From NCBI GenBank assembly GCA_029212845.1, contig JARGPD010000023.1:1-42343 (forward strand): a stretch of DNA of 42,343 nucleotides. Direction: 5' to 3'. This document shows positions 25,721-33,286 of this stretch, piece by piece (within the stretch, counting starts at the first letter, position 1; each line of letters begins with the position of its first letter). The notes beneath the pieces were generated by a model. It searched no databases. It was not told where the DNA came from and saw nothing but the letters and a program-made list of their open reading frames with translations. A program made the position numbers and the translations under genes. Origin of the DNA: Planctomycetota bacterium. GTDB taxonomy: Bacteria > Planctomycetota > UBA1135 > GCA-002686595.

Positions 25721-27216
25721 CGCGGTCCTCCGCCGGGGTCGCGGTAGCCAGGCGCCGGGCCCCGCGACCCCGCGGGACGGCCCAAGAGCGTCGCCCGGAA
25801 GCGGCGCTTCTTGATGCGCCCCTGGTCCAGGGCCTTGGCGGCGGCGACGGCGCGCTGGCGCGCGACGGCGACGAAGGTGACCTTGTCGCGCAGGTCGATG
25901 CGACCGACTTCGTCCCCCTCGAGGCCGGCCTCGCCGGTCAGGGCGCCGAGCAGGTCCCCGGCGCGCAGCTTGTCGCGACGGCCGCCCGCGATCTGGATCG
26001 TGGCCATCCTCGGCTCGCGCGCCAGCGAGCGCAGCACGGCGCCCTGGGGCCGCGGGTCGTCCAGGGCGAGCGCCTCGATGGGCTGGCCCGTGAGCTCCTC
26101 CACGTCCGTCAAGCGCCGGTCGGTCCCACCATGCGCACCGCGCGCGATCGAGACCGCCACGCCGTCGCGCCCCGCCCGGCCCGTGCGCCCGATGCGGTGC
26201 ACGTAGGCCGACGGGTCCTGGGGCAGCTCCAGGTTGACGACCAGGTCCAGGCCCTCGATGTCGAGGCCGCGCCCGGCCACGTCGGTCGCCACGAGCAGGC
26301 GCAGGCTGCCGTTGCGGAAGCGCACCAGCACCCGGTCGCGCTCGAACTGGTCGAGGTCCCCGTCCAGCCGGTCGACGCTGAGCCCGGCCTCGGAGAGCAG
26401 CGCGACGACCTCGGCCACGCTCGCCTTGAAGTTGCAGAAGACCAGCGCGGACTCGTGCGGGAACTTGGCCAGCACGGCGCACAAGGCATGCAGCTCGGCG
26501 CCGCGCTCGGGGACCACGTACAGCTGCCGGATCCCGACCGGCAGGTCGGGGGCCCCATGGGGTGTCGGGGCCTCGCCGCTGGCGCTGGGCTCGTCGCCCT
26601 CGACCCGCACGGCGTTGTGCTGGTGCTGGCGGGCCAGGACCTCGATGCGCTCGGGCATGGTCGCCGAGAAGAGCGCGGTCTGGCGCGTGCGCGGGAGGTG
26701 CTTCAGCACGCTCGAGACCTCCTCCTCGAAGCCCATGTCGAGCATGCGGTCGGCCTCGTCCAGCACGACCGTCCGCAGGCCGCGCGGATCGAGGGCGCCG
26801 TGGTCGAGGTGGTCGAGCAGCCGGCCCGGGGTGCCGACGGCGAGGTGCACGCCGCGCTCGAGCAGCTCGCGCTGGCGGCGCTTCGGCTGGCCGCCGATCA
26901 GCTCGGCCACCACCAGTCCCGGATGGCGCCGGCCGAGCTTGCGCAGCTCGCGCATCACCTGGCCGGCCAGCTCGCGGGTGGGGCACAGGACCAGCCCCTG
27001 GAGCGAGCGCTTGTTCAGGTCGACCTGGGCCAGCATCGGCAGGCCGAAGGCGGCCGTCTTGCCGCTGCCGGTCTTCGAGCGCCCGATCAGATCGCGCCCC
27101 GCGAGCAGCGGCGGGATCGCAGCGGTCTGGATCGCGGTGGGAGCCTCGTAGCCGAGCTCTTGGGTGACCGCGACCAGCTCGGCGGGCAGCCCGAGCGCTT
27201 CGAAGGGATTCGACAT
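25717..27216 (-). CDS. dbpA: DEAD-box ATP-dependent RNA helicase DbpA
   Basis: The protein has 499 residues. Helicase motifs appear in order: Q-motif region GYEAPTAIQTAAIP, Walker A SKTGSGKT (47-54), PTRELAGQ, TPGRLLDHL, DEAD at 153-156 (VLDEADRMLDMG), FSATMPE, GRGLDIEGLDLVVN, and HRIGRTGRAGRDG. The C-terminal about 90 residues (TIQIAGGRRDKLRAGDLLGA, LTGEAGLEGDEVGRIDL) match the DbpA RNA-binding domain, which recognises 23S rRNA helix 92 during large-subunit assembly. A basic Gly/Pro-rich tail ends the protein. It is the first gene of the operon and is divergent from the putative selenoprotein at 27371, with 154 bases between them. Confidence 0.93.
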   Translation of the reverse strand: MSNPFEALGLPAELVAVTQELGYEAPTAIQTAAIPPLLAGRDLIGRSKTGSGKTAAFGLPMLAQVDLNKRSLQGLVLCPTRELAGQVMRELRKLGRRHPGLVVAELIGGQPKRRQRELLERGVHLAVGTPGRLLDHLDHGALDPRGLRTVVLDEADRMLDMGFEEEVSSVLKHLPRTRQTALFSATMPERIEVLARQHQHNAVRVEGDEPSASGEAPTPHGAPDLPVGIRQLYVVPERGAELHALCAVLAKFPHESALVFCNFKASVAEVVALLSEAGLSVDRLDGDLDQFERDRVLVRFRNGSLRLLVATDVAGRGLDIEGLDLVVNLELPQDPSAYVHRIGRTGRAGRDGVAVSIARGAHGGTDRRLTDVEELTGQPIEALALDDPRPQGAVLRSLAREPRMATIQIAGGRRDKLRAGDLLGALTGEAGLEGDEVGRIDLRDKVTFVAVARQRAVAAAKALDQGRIKKRRFRATLLGRPAGSRGPAPGYRDPGGGPR

Positions 27217-27370
27217 GGGCCGGACCATAGCGCACGCGGGGGCCAGCGGTGCCGCCCGGGGCGTTTCCCGTGGGTCCGGGGCCCCTCGGCGGGGCATTCC
27301 CCTCTGCGGGGAACCCGGGCGCGCGCCCGCTCCCAGCGCAACCGCGCCTTTGCGGGGCGCTAGCACCTCC

Positions 27371-28567
27371 ATGCAGACCTTCATCCCGCTCCTGTTCTCC
27401 GGCTTGTGCCTGGCTGCCGCGATCGCCTCGCCCCTGCTCCAGGAGTCCACCGAGGCGGCTCCCAAGGTCGCCGTCGAGAGCCCCGCCGAGGCCGTCGCCC
27501 CGGGCCTCGTCGCCTGGCACCCCGACCGCGCCGCAGCCCTCGCCGCAGCCCGGACCAGCGGTCGCCCCGTGCTCCTGTTCCAGATGCTCGGCCGCCTCGA
27601 CGAGCGCTTCTGCTGAACCAACGCCCGCATCGCGAGGGAGGTGCTCTTCTCGCAACCAGAACTGGCGGCCACCATGGGCGAGCTCTTCGAGTGCGCGTGG
27701 GAAGAGCTGCGCCCCGCGCCCCGGGTGACGATCGACTTCCAGAACGGCCACGTGCTCGAGCGCACGCTCAACGGCAACGTCGCGACGCTGTTCTGCACGC
27801 CCGGCGGCAGGGTCTACGACGTGCTGCCCGGCATCATGGATCCAGAGGTCTACGCAGCCCAGCTGCAGGAGTCCGCCGAGCGCTTCCGCGAGCTTCCCGT
27901 GGGCGGCGTCGGACGCTTCAAGGTGCAGCTCGACTCCGTGCGCCGCGCGAGTGAGCTGCGCGACGTGGCCGCGGCCGCAGCCAGCCCCGTGGCCTACATC
28001 CAGGACTTCAACATCGAGATCGCCAAGGGCGCTTCGGAGTTCGGGATCAAGGAGCAGATCGATGTGGTCGAGCCGGCGGAACCGGACTGGTTCCTGGGCC
28101 AGGGCACCGCGGGCAAGGGCGTCGTCGAGCTTCCGATCAAGGCGCAGCTCGGAGTCGGAACGCCCGGCGCCGGCGATGTGCTGCACGGCCTCGAGCAGTC
28201 GATCGAGGAGCCACTCCTCCAGGACTTCGACGTCGACGTGGGCAAGTTCGAGGTGGAGAGCCCGGTCAAGGTCGCCCTCGCGGTCCCACCGCCGGGCATG
28301 CCGCCGATCCCGGGCCTGACCGACTTCGACCGCGCCAACCTCGCCCTCGACACGGCCTCGCTCTTCGACCACGTCCTGCCCGACGCCCTCGACCTCTTGG
28401 CCGCGCGGCCCCTGTGCCGACCCGAGGAGCTGACGCCGCTGCTGTTCCGCGAGGTGCTGCACGTGGACCTCGAGGACCCGTTCCTGGGCCTCGCTCCCGA
28501 AGTGCTCGGCGGAAGACTAGGGCGCTACGGGCCGAGTGGCCCCGACGGTCCCGTCCCCGTGCGCTGA
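27371..28567 (+). CDS. Putative selenoprotein: exported thioredoxin-like protein with in-frame TGA (Cys81-Sec82)
   Basis: The frame opens at the ATG at 27371 with a signal peptide (MQTFIPLLFSGLCLAAAIA), meets TGA at 27614-27616 and continues in the same frame to a stop at 28567: 398 residues if TGA is read through. Before it is SGRPVLLFQMLGRLDERFC; after it TNARIAREVLFS, then RPAPRVTIDFQNGHVLERTL and GGRVYDVLPGIMDPEVY. The two halves together make one thioredoxin-like domain (about residues 45-165), with the TGA adjacent to Cys at the redox-active position. G/C-rich third positions persist on both sides. TGA ends other genes here (for example at 7022 and 34756), so this is not code reassignment. 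A hairpin with GU in its loop starts 15 bases later. The C-terminal about 200 residues are unrecognised. A nonsense mutation is the alternative. Confidence 0.72.
27632..27653 (+). promoter_or_regulatory. SECIS-like hairpin downstream of the in-frame TGA
   Basis: GCGAG (27632-27636) pairs with CTCGC (27649-27653). Inside, GAG (27638-27640) pairs with CTC (27644-27646), with a possible G-T pair and one unpaired T on the 3' side. The apical loop is GTG, starting with GU at 27641-27642, and 24 bases separate the TGA from this G. Bacterial SECIS elements bound by SelB are short hairpins with GU at the apex about this far 3' of the UGA. Confidence 0.5.
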
Positions 28568-28603
28568 ACGTCGAGCGCTAGCTCGCCCGCGCGGCCCAGG
28601 CTC

Positions 28604-29431
28604 TCAGCGGGTGACACGCAGCAACCGGTGGTTGGCCCGGAAGCCGGCGCGCGCGATGGCGCGCCGGGCGCCGCGGGTGGTGAGCTCGGGCGAGCAGTGC
28701 GCGGCGAGACCCTCCGCGTGGCAGCGGTGCACGAGCTCGGTGAGCAGGCGCGTCGCGATGCCGCGACCGCGACGCTCGGCGTGCACGATCACGCCGAGGT
28801 GCGCGATGCCGGGCTGCTCCTGGTCGCGGCGGAGCTCGCCGACTGCGGTCAGCTCTCCATCCTCTTCGAGCAGCAACAGCTCGCCGAGCTCCAGGCGCTG
28901 GCTCGCGTAGGGCTCTAGGAACGCGCGCGGCATGCCGGTGGCCGCCTCCTGGAAGTCGACGATGCGCGCGTGGTCCTGGCCTTCGGCCAGCGCGAGCTCG
29001 TCGAGGCCCGGGCCCTCGGGCTTGGCCTGCGCGGCGAAGAGCAGGCTGTCCGCCACGACCTTGTCCGAGTGATCGAGGGCCGCGCTCAGGAAGCCCGGGT
29101 CCGTGGTGTGCACGATCATCGCCTCGACCTCGAGCTCATCGAGGATCAGCTCGAGCAGGCGTCCCGCGTGGTCGCTCGCAGTCGGCTCGACGTGGAAGCG
29201 CAGGAGCCGCCGCTCGTCGTCGACACGGCACATGCCGACCACCTCGCCGTCGAGGACCAGCGAGTGACAGGTCGCCATGTCGGCGAAGGCCAGCCACATG
29301 TCGTCGAGGGGGCCGGTGAGCTGGGAGAGGTACGAGGCGCGCAGCTCGGCCGTGGGTGCCTGCGTGCCGAGCGATGCGATGGGGTTCTTCAAGCGCTTGA
29401 TCCTACTGCCGTGTCGACCAGAGCGAAACAT
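28604..29431 (-). CDS. GNAT family N-acetyltransferase-like protein
   Basis: The protein has 275 residues. The C-terminal half (about 140-275) carries the GNAT acetyl-CoA site HLGVIVHAERRGRGIATRLL (Arg-Arg-Gly-Arg-Gly loop) and the following helix-strand pattern up to ARAGFRANHRLLRVT. The N-terminal half (about 20-135: DDMWLAFADMATCHSLVLDG, VVGMCRVDDERRLLRFHVEP) resembles a second, degenerate GNAT-like domain, so this may be a tandem-GNAT protein. Its substrate is unknown. The start at 29431 is the first Met with a plausible N-terminus. It lies 56 bases downstream of the sulfatase-like gene on the same strand and is convergent with the putative selenoprotein gene. Confidence 0.8.
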   Translation of the reverse strand: MFRSGRHGSRIKRLKNPIASLGTQAPTAELRASYLSQLTGPLDDMWLAFADMATCHSLVLDGEVVGMCRVDDERRLLRFHVEPTASDHAGRLLELILDELEVEAMIVHTTDPGFLSAALDHSDKVVADSLLFAAQAKPEGPGLDELALAEGQDHARIVDFQEAATGMPRAFLEPYASQRLELGELLLLEEDGELTAVGELRRDQEQPGIAHLGVIVHAERRGRGIATRLLTELVHRCHAEGLAAHCSPELTTRGARRAIARAGFRANHRLLRVTR

Positions 29432-29487
29432 GCCGCGAGCGCCGCCTTCGTCCTTCGAGCAGCCCGGCGCGGGGGAGGGCGACGAGC

Positions 29488-31191
29488 TCAGTAGCCCAGC
29501 GCGTCGAGGTCGGAGCTGGCGGACACGCCGCCGAGCTCGGCCTGCCACGTCGCAGCGACGTCGTGCAGGTGCACCTGCCAGGCCCTGCGCTCGTGGCCGC
29601 GCTCGGCGAAGACGTCGCGCAGCTCGCGCGGATCGGCGGAAACTTCGAACAGCCGGAAGCGATCGTCGTCGGGCGTGTAGATCAGCTTCAGCTCGAGGTC
29701 GCGCAGGCTGTACTGGTCCCGCTCGGCCTCGGGCCGGTGGGTCTCGGCGAAGTGAACACGCCCGCGCGATGTGGCCAGGGCTACGGCCAGGCTCGAGCGC
29801 TCGGGGCCGCTGGGCCCCTCCGGGTTCCCGGTCCCTTCCAACCCGACCAGCGAGCGGCCGACCGCGCCCGGCAGGGGCTCCAGCCCCAGCACCGCGAGGG
29901 CCGTCGGAGCCAGGTCCACGTGCCGCACGAGCCGCTCGCGCTCGGCGGCGAGCCGCTCGCGGGCCGCGTCGAAGCCCTCGCCAGCGGGCAATTTTAGGAT
30001 CGTCGGCACGTGCAGGAGCTCGTCGAACAGGTTGTCGCTGTGGCCGTTGTGCTGGTGCTCGCCGAAGGCCTCGCCGTGGTCCGAGGTGAACAGGATCAGG
30101 GACGAGCGATAGAGCCCGCGCGCACGCAGCTCCTCGAGCACGCGCCCGACGGCCTCGTCCGCGAGGCGCACCTCCTCGTGGTAGCGACGCGCCGCCTCGG
30201 CCTGGCTCGGCCGATCGGTCACCCAGGTCTCGAGCGCGACCGTCCCGGGCTGCTCCAGCTCGAAGCGCGCGCGCAGCCGCCGCGTTGGGTCGAGCCGAGC
30301 GCCCTCGTGGTAGACGACGGGGATGCGCCGCCCGGGATCCGCCGAGCGCAGGCCGGCGACAGGAGGCGTGCCGTCCAGGTGATGGAGGTAGAGCGAGCGC
30401 AGCACGAAGTCGGCCTCGCCGTCGGCGAACACGAGCTCGTGCTCGCCCGCCTCGAGCTCGAGGGTCCGGCGCAGGTGCGGCGCCCGCCGCGGGTCCGCCC
30501 CCGCGATCGAGACCCCGTCGAGGCTCACGTCCAGGCTCCGCTGCTCGTCCTGGAAGCTGCGGTAGGGCTCGTGGGGATCGGCGAGGTGCACGAACAGCAT
30601 CAGGGGCTCGCGCCCCTCGCCAGCGCGGTCGGCGAGCCCGGATCCTTCCGAGGCCGCGACCCCAGCTCGCCCGGACACGTACCCGCGCTCCTCCAGCAGC
30701 TCCCCCACCGCCGCGGCCGTCGCCAGCCCGTCCGTGTAGTCGCGCTCGACATGCCGGAAGTCGTCGAAGCCCTGGTCGAGCCCCTCGCCGATGCGCCGCT
30801 CCCAGAGGGTTGCCATCGACGCCACGCCCAGGGTCGCAAGCCCCTGGCCCGCGACCCACTCGGCCAGCAGCTCGACCTCGTCCGGCACGACCTGCCCGTT
30901 GACCACGAGGCCCGTCTCGTGGGGGTACCTCGAGCTGAACAAGCTCGCGTGGGCCGGCAGGGTCATCGGCGCGTGGCTGAAGCTCTGCCCGAAGGCGATC
31001 CCCTCCGCGGCCAAGCCCGCCAGCGCCGGCGTCGCGCCATCCGGGTCCAGGTCCACGGCGTCGAACCTCAGGGTGTCGACCACGATCACGACCAGGTTCT
31101 GGGGCCTAGGGTCCGGGAGCCCCTCCGCTCCGACTCCACACGAGTTCATCCAGGGGAGGCAGGAGGCTGCAAGGAGGAGGCGGACCAGCAT
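29488..31191 (-). CDS. Exported sulfatase-like hydrolase with Thr nucleophile position and an inserted beta domain
   Basis: The protein has 567 residues. The start at 31191 gives MLVRLLLAASCLPWMNSCG, a signal ending in a marginal lipobox (MNSC). The superfamily core begins NLVVIVVDTLRFDAVDLDPD. At the formylglycine site the sequence is MTLPAHASLFSSRYPHETG, so Thr77 replaces Cys/Ser. Metal ligands reappear in FTSDHGEAFGEHQHNGHSDN. Between HLADPHEPYRSFQ and RYHEEVRLADEAVGRVLEEL lies an insert of about 130 residues with beta-rich, Ig-like character (LELEAGEHELVFADGEADFV). The enzyme is therefore more likely a phospho- or phosphono-ester hydrolase/transferase than a sulfatase. It is divergent from the M29-like gene at 31278. 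It resembles the 11546 protein in its core but not in domain layout. Confidence 0.85.
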   Translation of the reverse strand: MLVRLLLAASCLPWMNSCGVGAEGLPDPRPQNLVVIVVDTLRFDAVDLDPDGATPALAGLAAEGIAFGQSFSHAPMTLPAHASLFSSRYPHETGLVVNGQVVPDEVELLAEWVAGQGLATLGVASMATLWERRIGEGLDQGFDDFRHVERDYTDGLATAAAVGELLEERGYVSGRAGVAASEGSGLADRAGEGREPLMLFVHLADPHEPYRSFQDEQRSLDVSLDGVSIAGADPRRAPHLRRTLELEAGEHELVFADGEADFVLRSLYLHHLDGTPPVAGLRSADPGRRIPVVYHEGARLDPTRRLRARFELEQPGTVALETWVTDRPSQAEAARRYHEEVRLADEAVGRVLEELRARGLYRSSLILFTSDHGEAFGEHQHNGHSDNLFDELLHVPTILKLPAGEGFDAARERLAAERERLVRHVDLAPTALAVLGLEPLPGAVGRSLVGLEGTGNPEGPSGPERSSLAVALATSRGRVHFAETHRPEAERDQYSLRDLELKLIYTPDDDRFRLFEVSADPRELRDVFAERGHERRAWQVHLHDVAATWQAELGGVSASSDLDALGY

Positions 31192-31277
31192 GGTGCCGAG
31201 TCTACCCACCGGGCCCAACTTCAGCGCCTTTGGCGCCCACGGCGAGGGCCGAATCCGTCACGCTCTTGGGCCGCGCC

Positions 31278-32321
31278 ATGAGCACCACGACCCACCCCGA
31301 CCCGCCGCTGCCCGAGGCGACCATCGCGCGCGCCGCGACCCACGTCGCGAACATCCTCGCCCTGGCGATCGAGCACGACCCCGCGCGCCGCGCTGTTGTC
31401 GTCTGGGACGCCGGCTGCGCCCTGTCGACCTGCCTCGCCGAGGCCTACCGCCGGGCCCTGCCGGACGCCCTGGTGATCGACTTCGACGCCATGGCCCCCG
31501 ACGACGTGCTGGCCACGCTCGAAGCACTGGGCGCGGACGACCTGTGCGTGCTGGTCCAGTCGACCAGCTTCCGCCTGAACTCGTTCCGCATCCGCATCGG
31601 CCTGTTCAAGCGCGGGCTCAAGGTCGTCGAGCACCCGCACCTCGGCCGCATGGTCGGCCCCGAGCGCGAGCTCTACGTCGACGCCCTCGCCTACGACCCG
31701 GCCTACTACCGCGGCACCGGCTGGGCCCTCAAGCAGCGCATCGACAAGGCCGCCAGCTGCGTGGTCGAGAGCGGCGGCGCCGAGCTCTTCTTCCCCGTCG
31801 GCCTCGAGCCGGCCAAGGTCAACATCGGCGACTACAAGACACTCAACAACGTCGGCGGCCAGTTCCCGATCGGCGAGGTCTTCACCGAGTCGCTCGACCT
31901 CGAGGCGGTCCACGGCCGCGTGCGCATCCCGCACTTCGGCGACACCTCGTTCCACGTCAACCAGCCCGACCGGCCGATCACCCTGGTGGTCGAGGCCGGC
32001 CGCGTGGTCGGCGCCGAGGGCAGCACGCCCGCCTTCGACGAGGTCCTGGCCCAGATCCGCGCCGCCGAGGGCGAGGTCTGGGTGCGCGAGCTCGGCTTCG
32101 GCATGAACCGCGCCTTCAGTCCTGGGCGCATGGTGCGCGACATCGGCACCTTCGAGCGCATGTGCGGCGTGCACCTCTCGCTCGGCGCCAAGCACCCGAG
32201 CTTCAACAAGCCCCAGATTCGCAAGAAGAAGGCGCGCTTCCACGTCGACGTCTTCGCCGACACGCGGCGCGTGACCCTCGACGACGAGGTCGTCTACGCG
32301 GACGGCGCCTGGCAGGTCTGA
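31278..32321 (+). CDS. M29 aminopeptidase/NicX-like metalloenzyme
   Basis: The protein has 347 residues and no signal peptide. The C-terminal two-thirds contain the pattern of thermophilic aminopeptidases (M29) and of related dioxygenases such as NicX: GGQFPIGEVFTES, ELGFGMNRAFSPGR and GTFERMCGVHLSLGAKHP, which supply Glu/His metal ligands in the family. The N-terminal part (ALSTCLAEAYRRALPDALVI) is alpha/beta. Whether it is a peptidase or an oxygenase cannot be decided by eye. The start at 31278 is preferred over an upstream TTG that adds an Ala/Arg-rich extension. It stands 230 bases upstream of the C39-peptidase/ATP-grasp operon on the same strand and may belong to that pathway as a peptide-processing step. 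Confidence 0.7.
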   Translation: MSTTTHPDPPLPEATIARAATHVANILALAIEHDPARRAVVVWDAGCALSTCLAEAYRRALPDALVIDFDAMAPDDVLATLEALGADDLCVLVQSTSFRLNSFRIRIGLFKRGLKVVEHPHLGRMVGPERELYVDALAYDPAYYRGTGWALKQRIDKAASCVVESGGAELFFPVGLEPAKVNIGDYKTLNNVGGQFPIGEVFTESLDLEAVHGRVRIPHFGDTSFHVNQPDRPITLVVEAGRVVGAEGSTPAFDEVLAQIRAAEGEVWVRELGFGMNRAFSPGRMVRDIGTFERMCGVHLSLGAKHPSFNKPQIRKKKARFHVDVFADTRRVTLDDEVVYADGAWQV

Positions 32322-32433
32322 GCCCCGCCCGGGAACTTGCGCGGGGAGCCGGAAATCCTCGACCGAAGGGGTCCAAGAGGCGTAGCATCTGCGCCTCCGA
32401 AGACCCCCACGGCGACCGGCCCCCGAGGCCCCC

Positions 32434-32547
32434 ATGACCGCTCGTTGCCCCTGCCAGCTTCCCAACCCCTCCGAGCTCGTTCGGTGCGCAGCTGCCTGCT
32501 CCCCGGGGACTCGCGTCGCCGCGCCGGCCCCTGGCCGCCTGGCCTAG
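32434..32547 (+). CDS. Possible 37-residue Cys-rich peptide upstream of the ligase operon (doubtful)
   Basis: ATG at 32434 (context CCCCC-ATG like several real genes here) to TAG at 32545-32547, four bases before the GTG of the C39-like gene. It encodes MTARCPCQLPNPSELVRCAA followed by ACSPG and an Ala/Pro-rich end, with four Cys. Position and size would suit a precursor peptide or an upstream regulatory frame. Against it, 8 of 37 codons end in A or T, far more than in neighbouring genes, and there is no Gly-Gly leader cleavage motif. A 6-bp hairpin (32377-32382 with 32392-32397) precedes it. Confidence 0.2.
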   Translation: MTARCPCQLPNPSELVRCAAACSPGTRVAAPAPGRLA

Positions 32548-32551
32548 AGCC

Positions 32552-33274
32552 GTGCAACAGCCCCGCGCCAGCGAGCGCCTGTTCGACTTCGAGATCCAGC
32601 GCCAGCCCGACGACACCTCCTGCGGGCCGACCTGCCTGCACGCGGTCTACCGCCACTACGGGGACGACATCGACTTCCCCACCCTGCTGTCCGAGGTGCC
32701 GACCCTCGACGCCGGCGGCACCCTGGGCGTGCTGCTCGCCTCCCATGCCCTCACCCGCGGCTACGAGGCGACGGTGCTGACCTGGAACCTGGAGGTCTTC
32801 GACCCGACCTGGTTCAACCGCGACGCTGGGCCGATGGCGCCGCGCCTGCGGGCGCGCGCCGAGGCCCGCCCCGACCCGAAGCTGAGCTTCACCGCGCGCA
32901 CCTACGCCGACTTCCTCGACGCCGGTGGGACGGTCGAGCTGTGCGACCTCTCCCCCGGGCTCCTGATGGGCTTCCTCGAGGAGGGCATCCCCGTGATCGC
33001 CGGCCTATCGGCGACCTTCCTCTATCGGGAGGCCCGCGAGCGCGGCGACGTCGACGAGCCCGACGACATCTTCGGCGACCCGGCCGGACACTTCACGATC
33101 CTGACCGGCTACGTGCCGGCCACGCGCGAGGTCTTCGTCACCGACCCCTTGCACCCCAACGCCCTCTCGACCGAGCACACCTACCCGGTCTCGATCGAGC
33201 GCGCGATCGGCGCCATCTACCTGGGCGTCCTGACCTACGACGCCAACCTGATCGTGCTGCGCCCGCGGCACTAG
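32552..33274 (+). CDS. C39-like papain-fold peptidase
   Basis: The protein has 240 residues, starts with GTG and has no signal peptide. Catalytic residues of the papain-like C39 fold are in place: Cys24 in QPDDTSCGPTCLHAVYRHYG, His180 in GDPAGHFTILTGY and Asp198 in VTDPLHP. Between them is an extended region with DFPTLLSEVPTLDAGGTLGV. Unlike classical C39 domains it is not fused to an ABC transporter, so it is a stand-alone cytosolic peptidase or amide hydrolase/transferase. It is first in a four-gene operon: 12 bases separate it from the ATP-grasp ligase gene. It may process a peptide substrate, or edit or trim the ligase product. Confidence 0.85.
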   Translation: MQQPRASERLFDFEIQRQPDDTSCGPTCLHAVYRHYGDDIDFPTLLSEVPTLDAGGTLGVLLASHALTRGYEATVLTWNLEVFDPTWFNRDAGPMAPRLRARAEARPDPKLSFTARTYADFLDAGGTVELCDLSPGLLMGFLEEGIPVIAGLSATFLYREARERGDVDEPDDIFGDPAGHFTILTGYVPATREVFVTDPLHPNALSTEHTYPVSIERAIGAIYLGVLTYDANLIVLRPRH

Positions 33275-33286
33275 CCGCCCCCTCCC

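Noticed and set aside
27297-27329. Hairpin TTCCCC/GGGGAA (27297-27313) and palindrome CGGGCGCGCGCCCG (27316-27329) between dbpA and the putative selenoprotein gene
   Set aside because: Short self-complementary runs are expected in a 70% GC intergenic region; no repeat or binding-site family was recognisable.
27617-27640. TGA as a reassigned sense codon (genetic code variant)
   Set aside because: TGA clearly ends several intact genes in the window, for example at 7022, 34756 and 36012.
27641-28567. The part after the TGA as an independent gene starting at GTG 27641
   Set aside because: It would begin inside the thioredoxin-like fold, lack the signal peptide and have no ribosome site; a single read-through gene explains both parts better.
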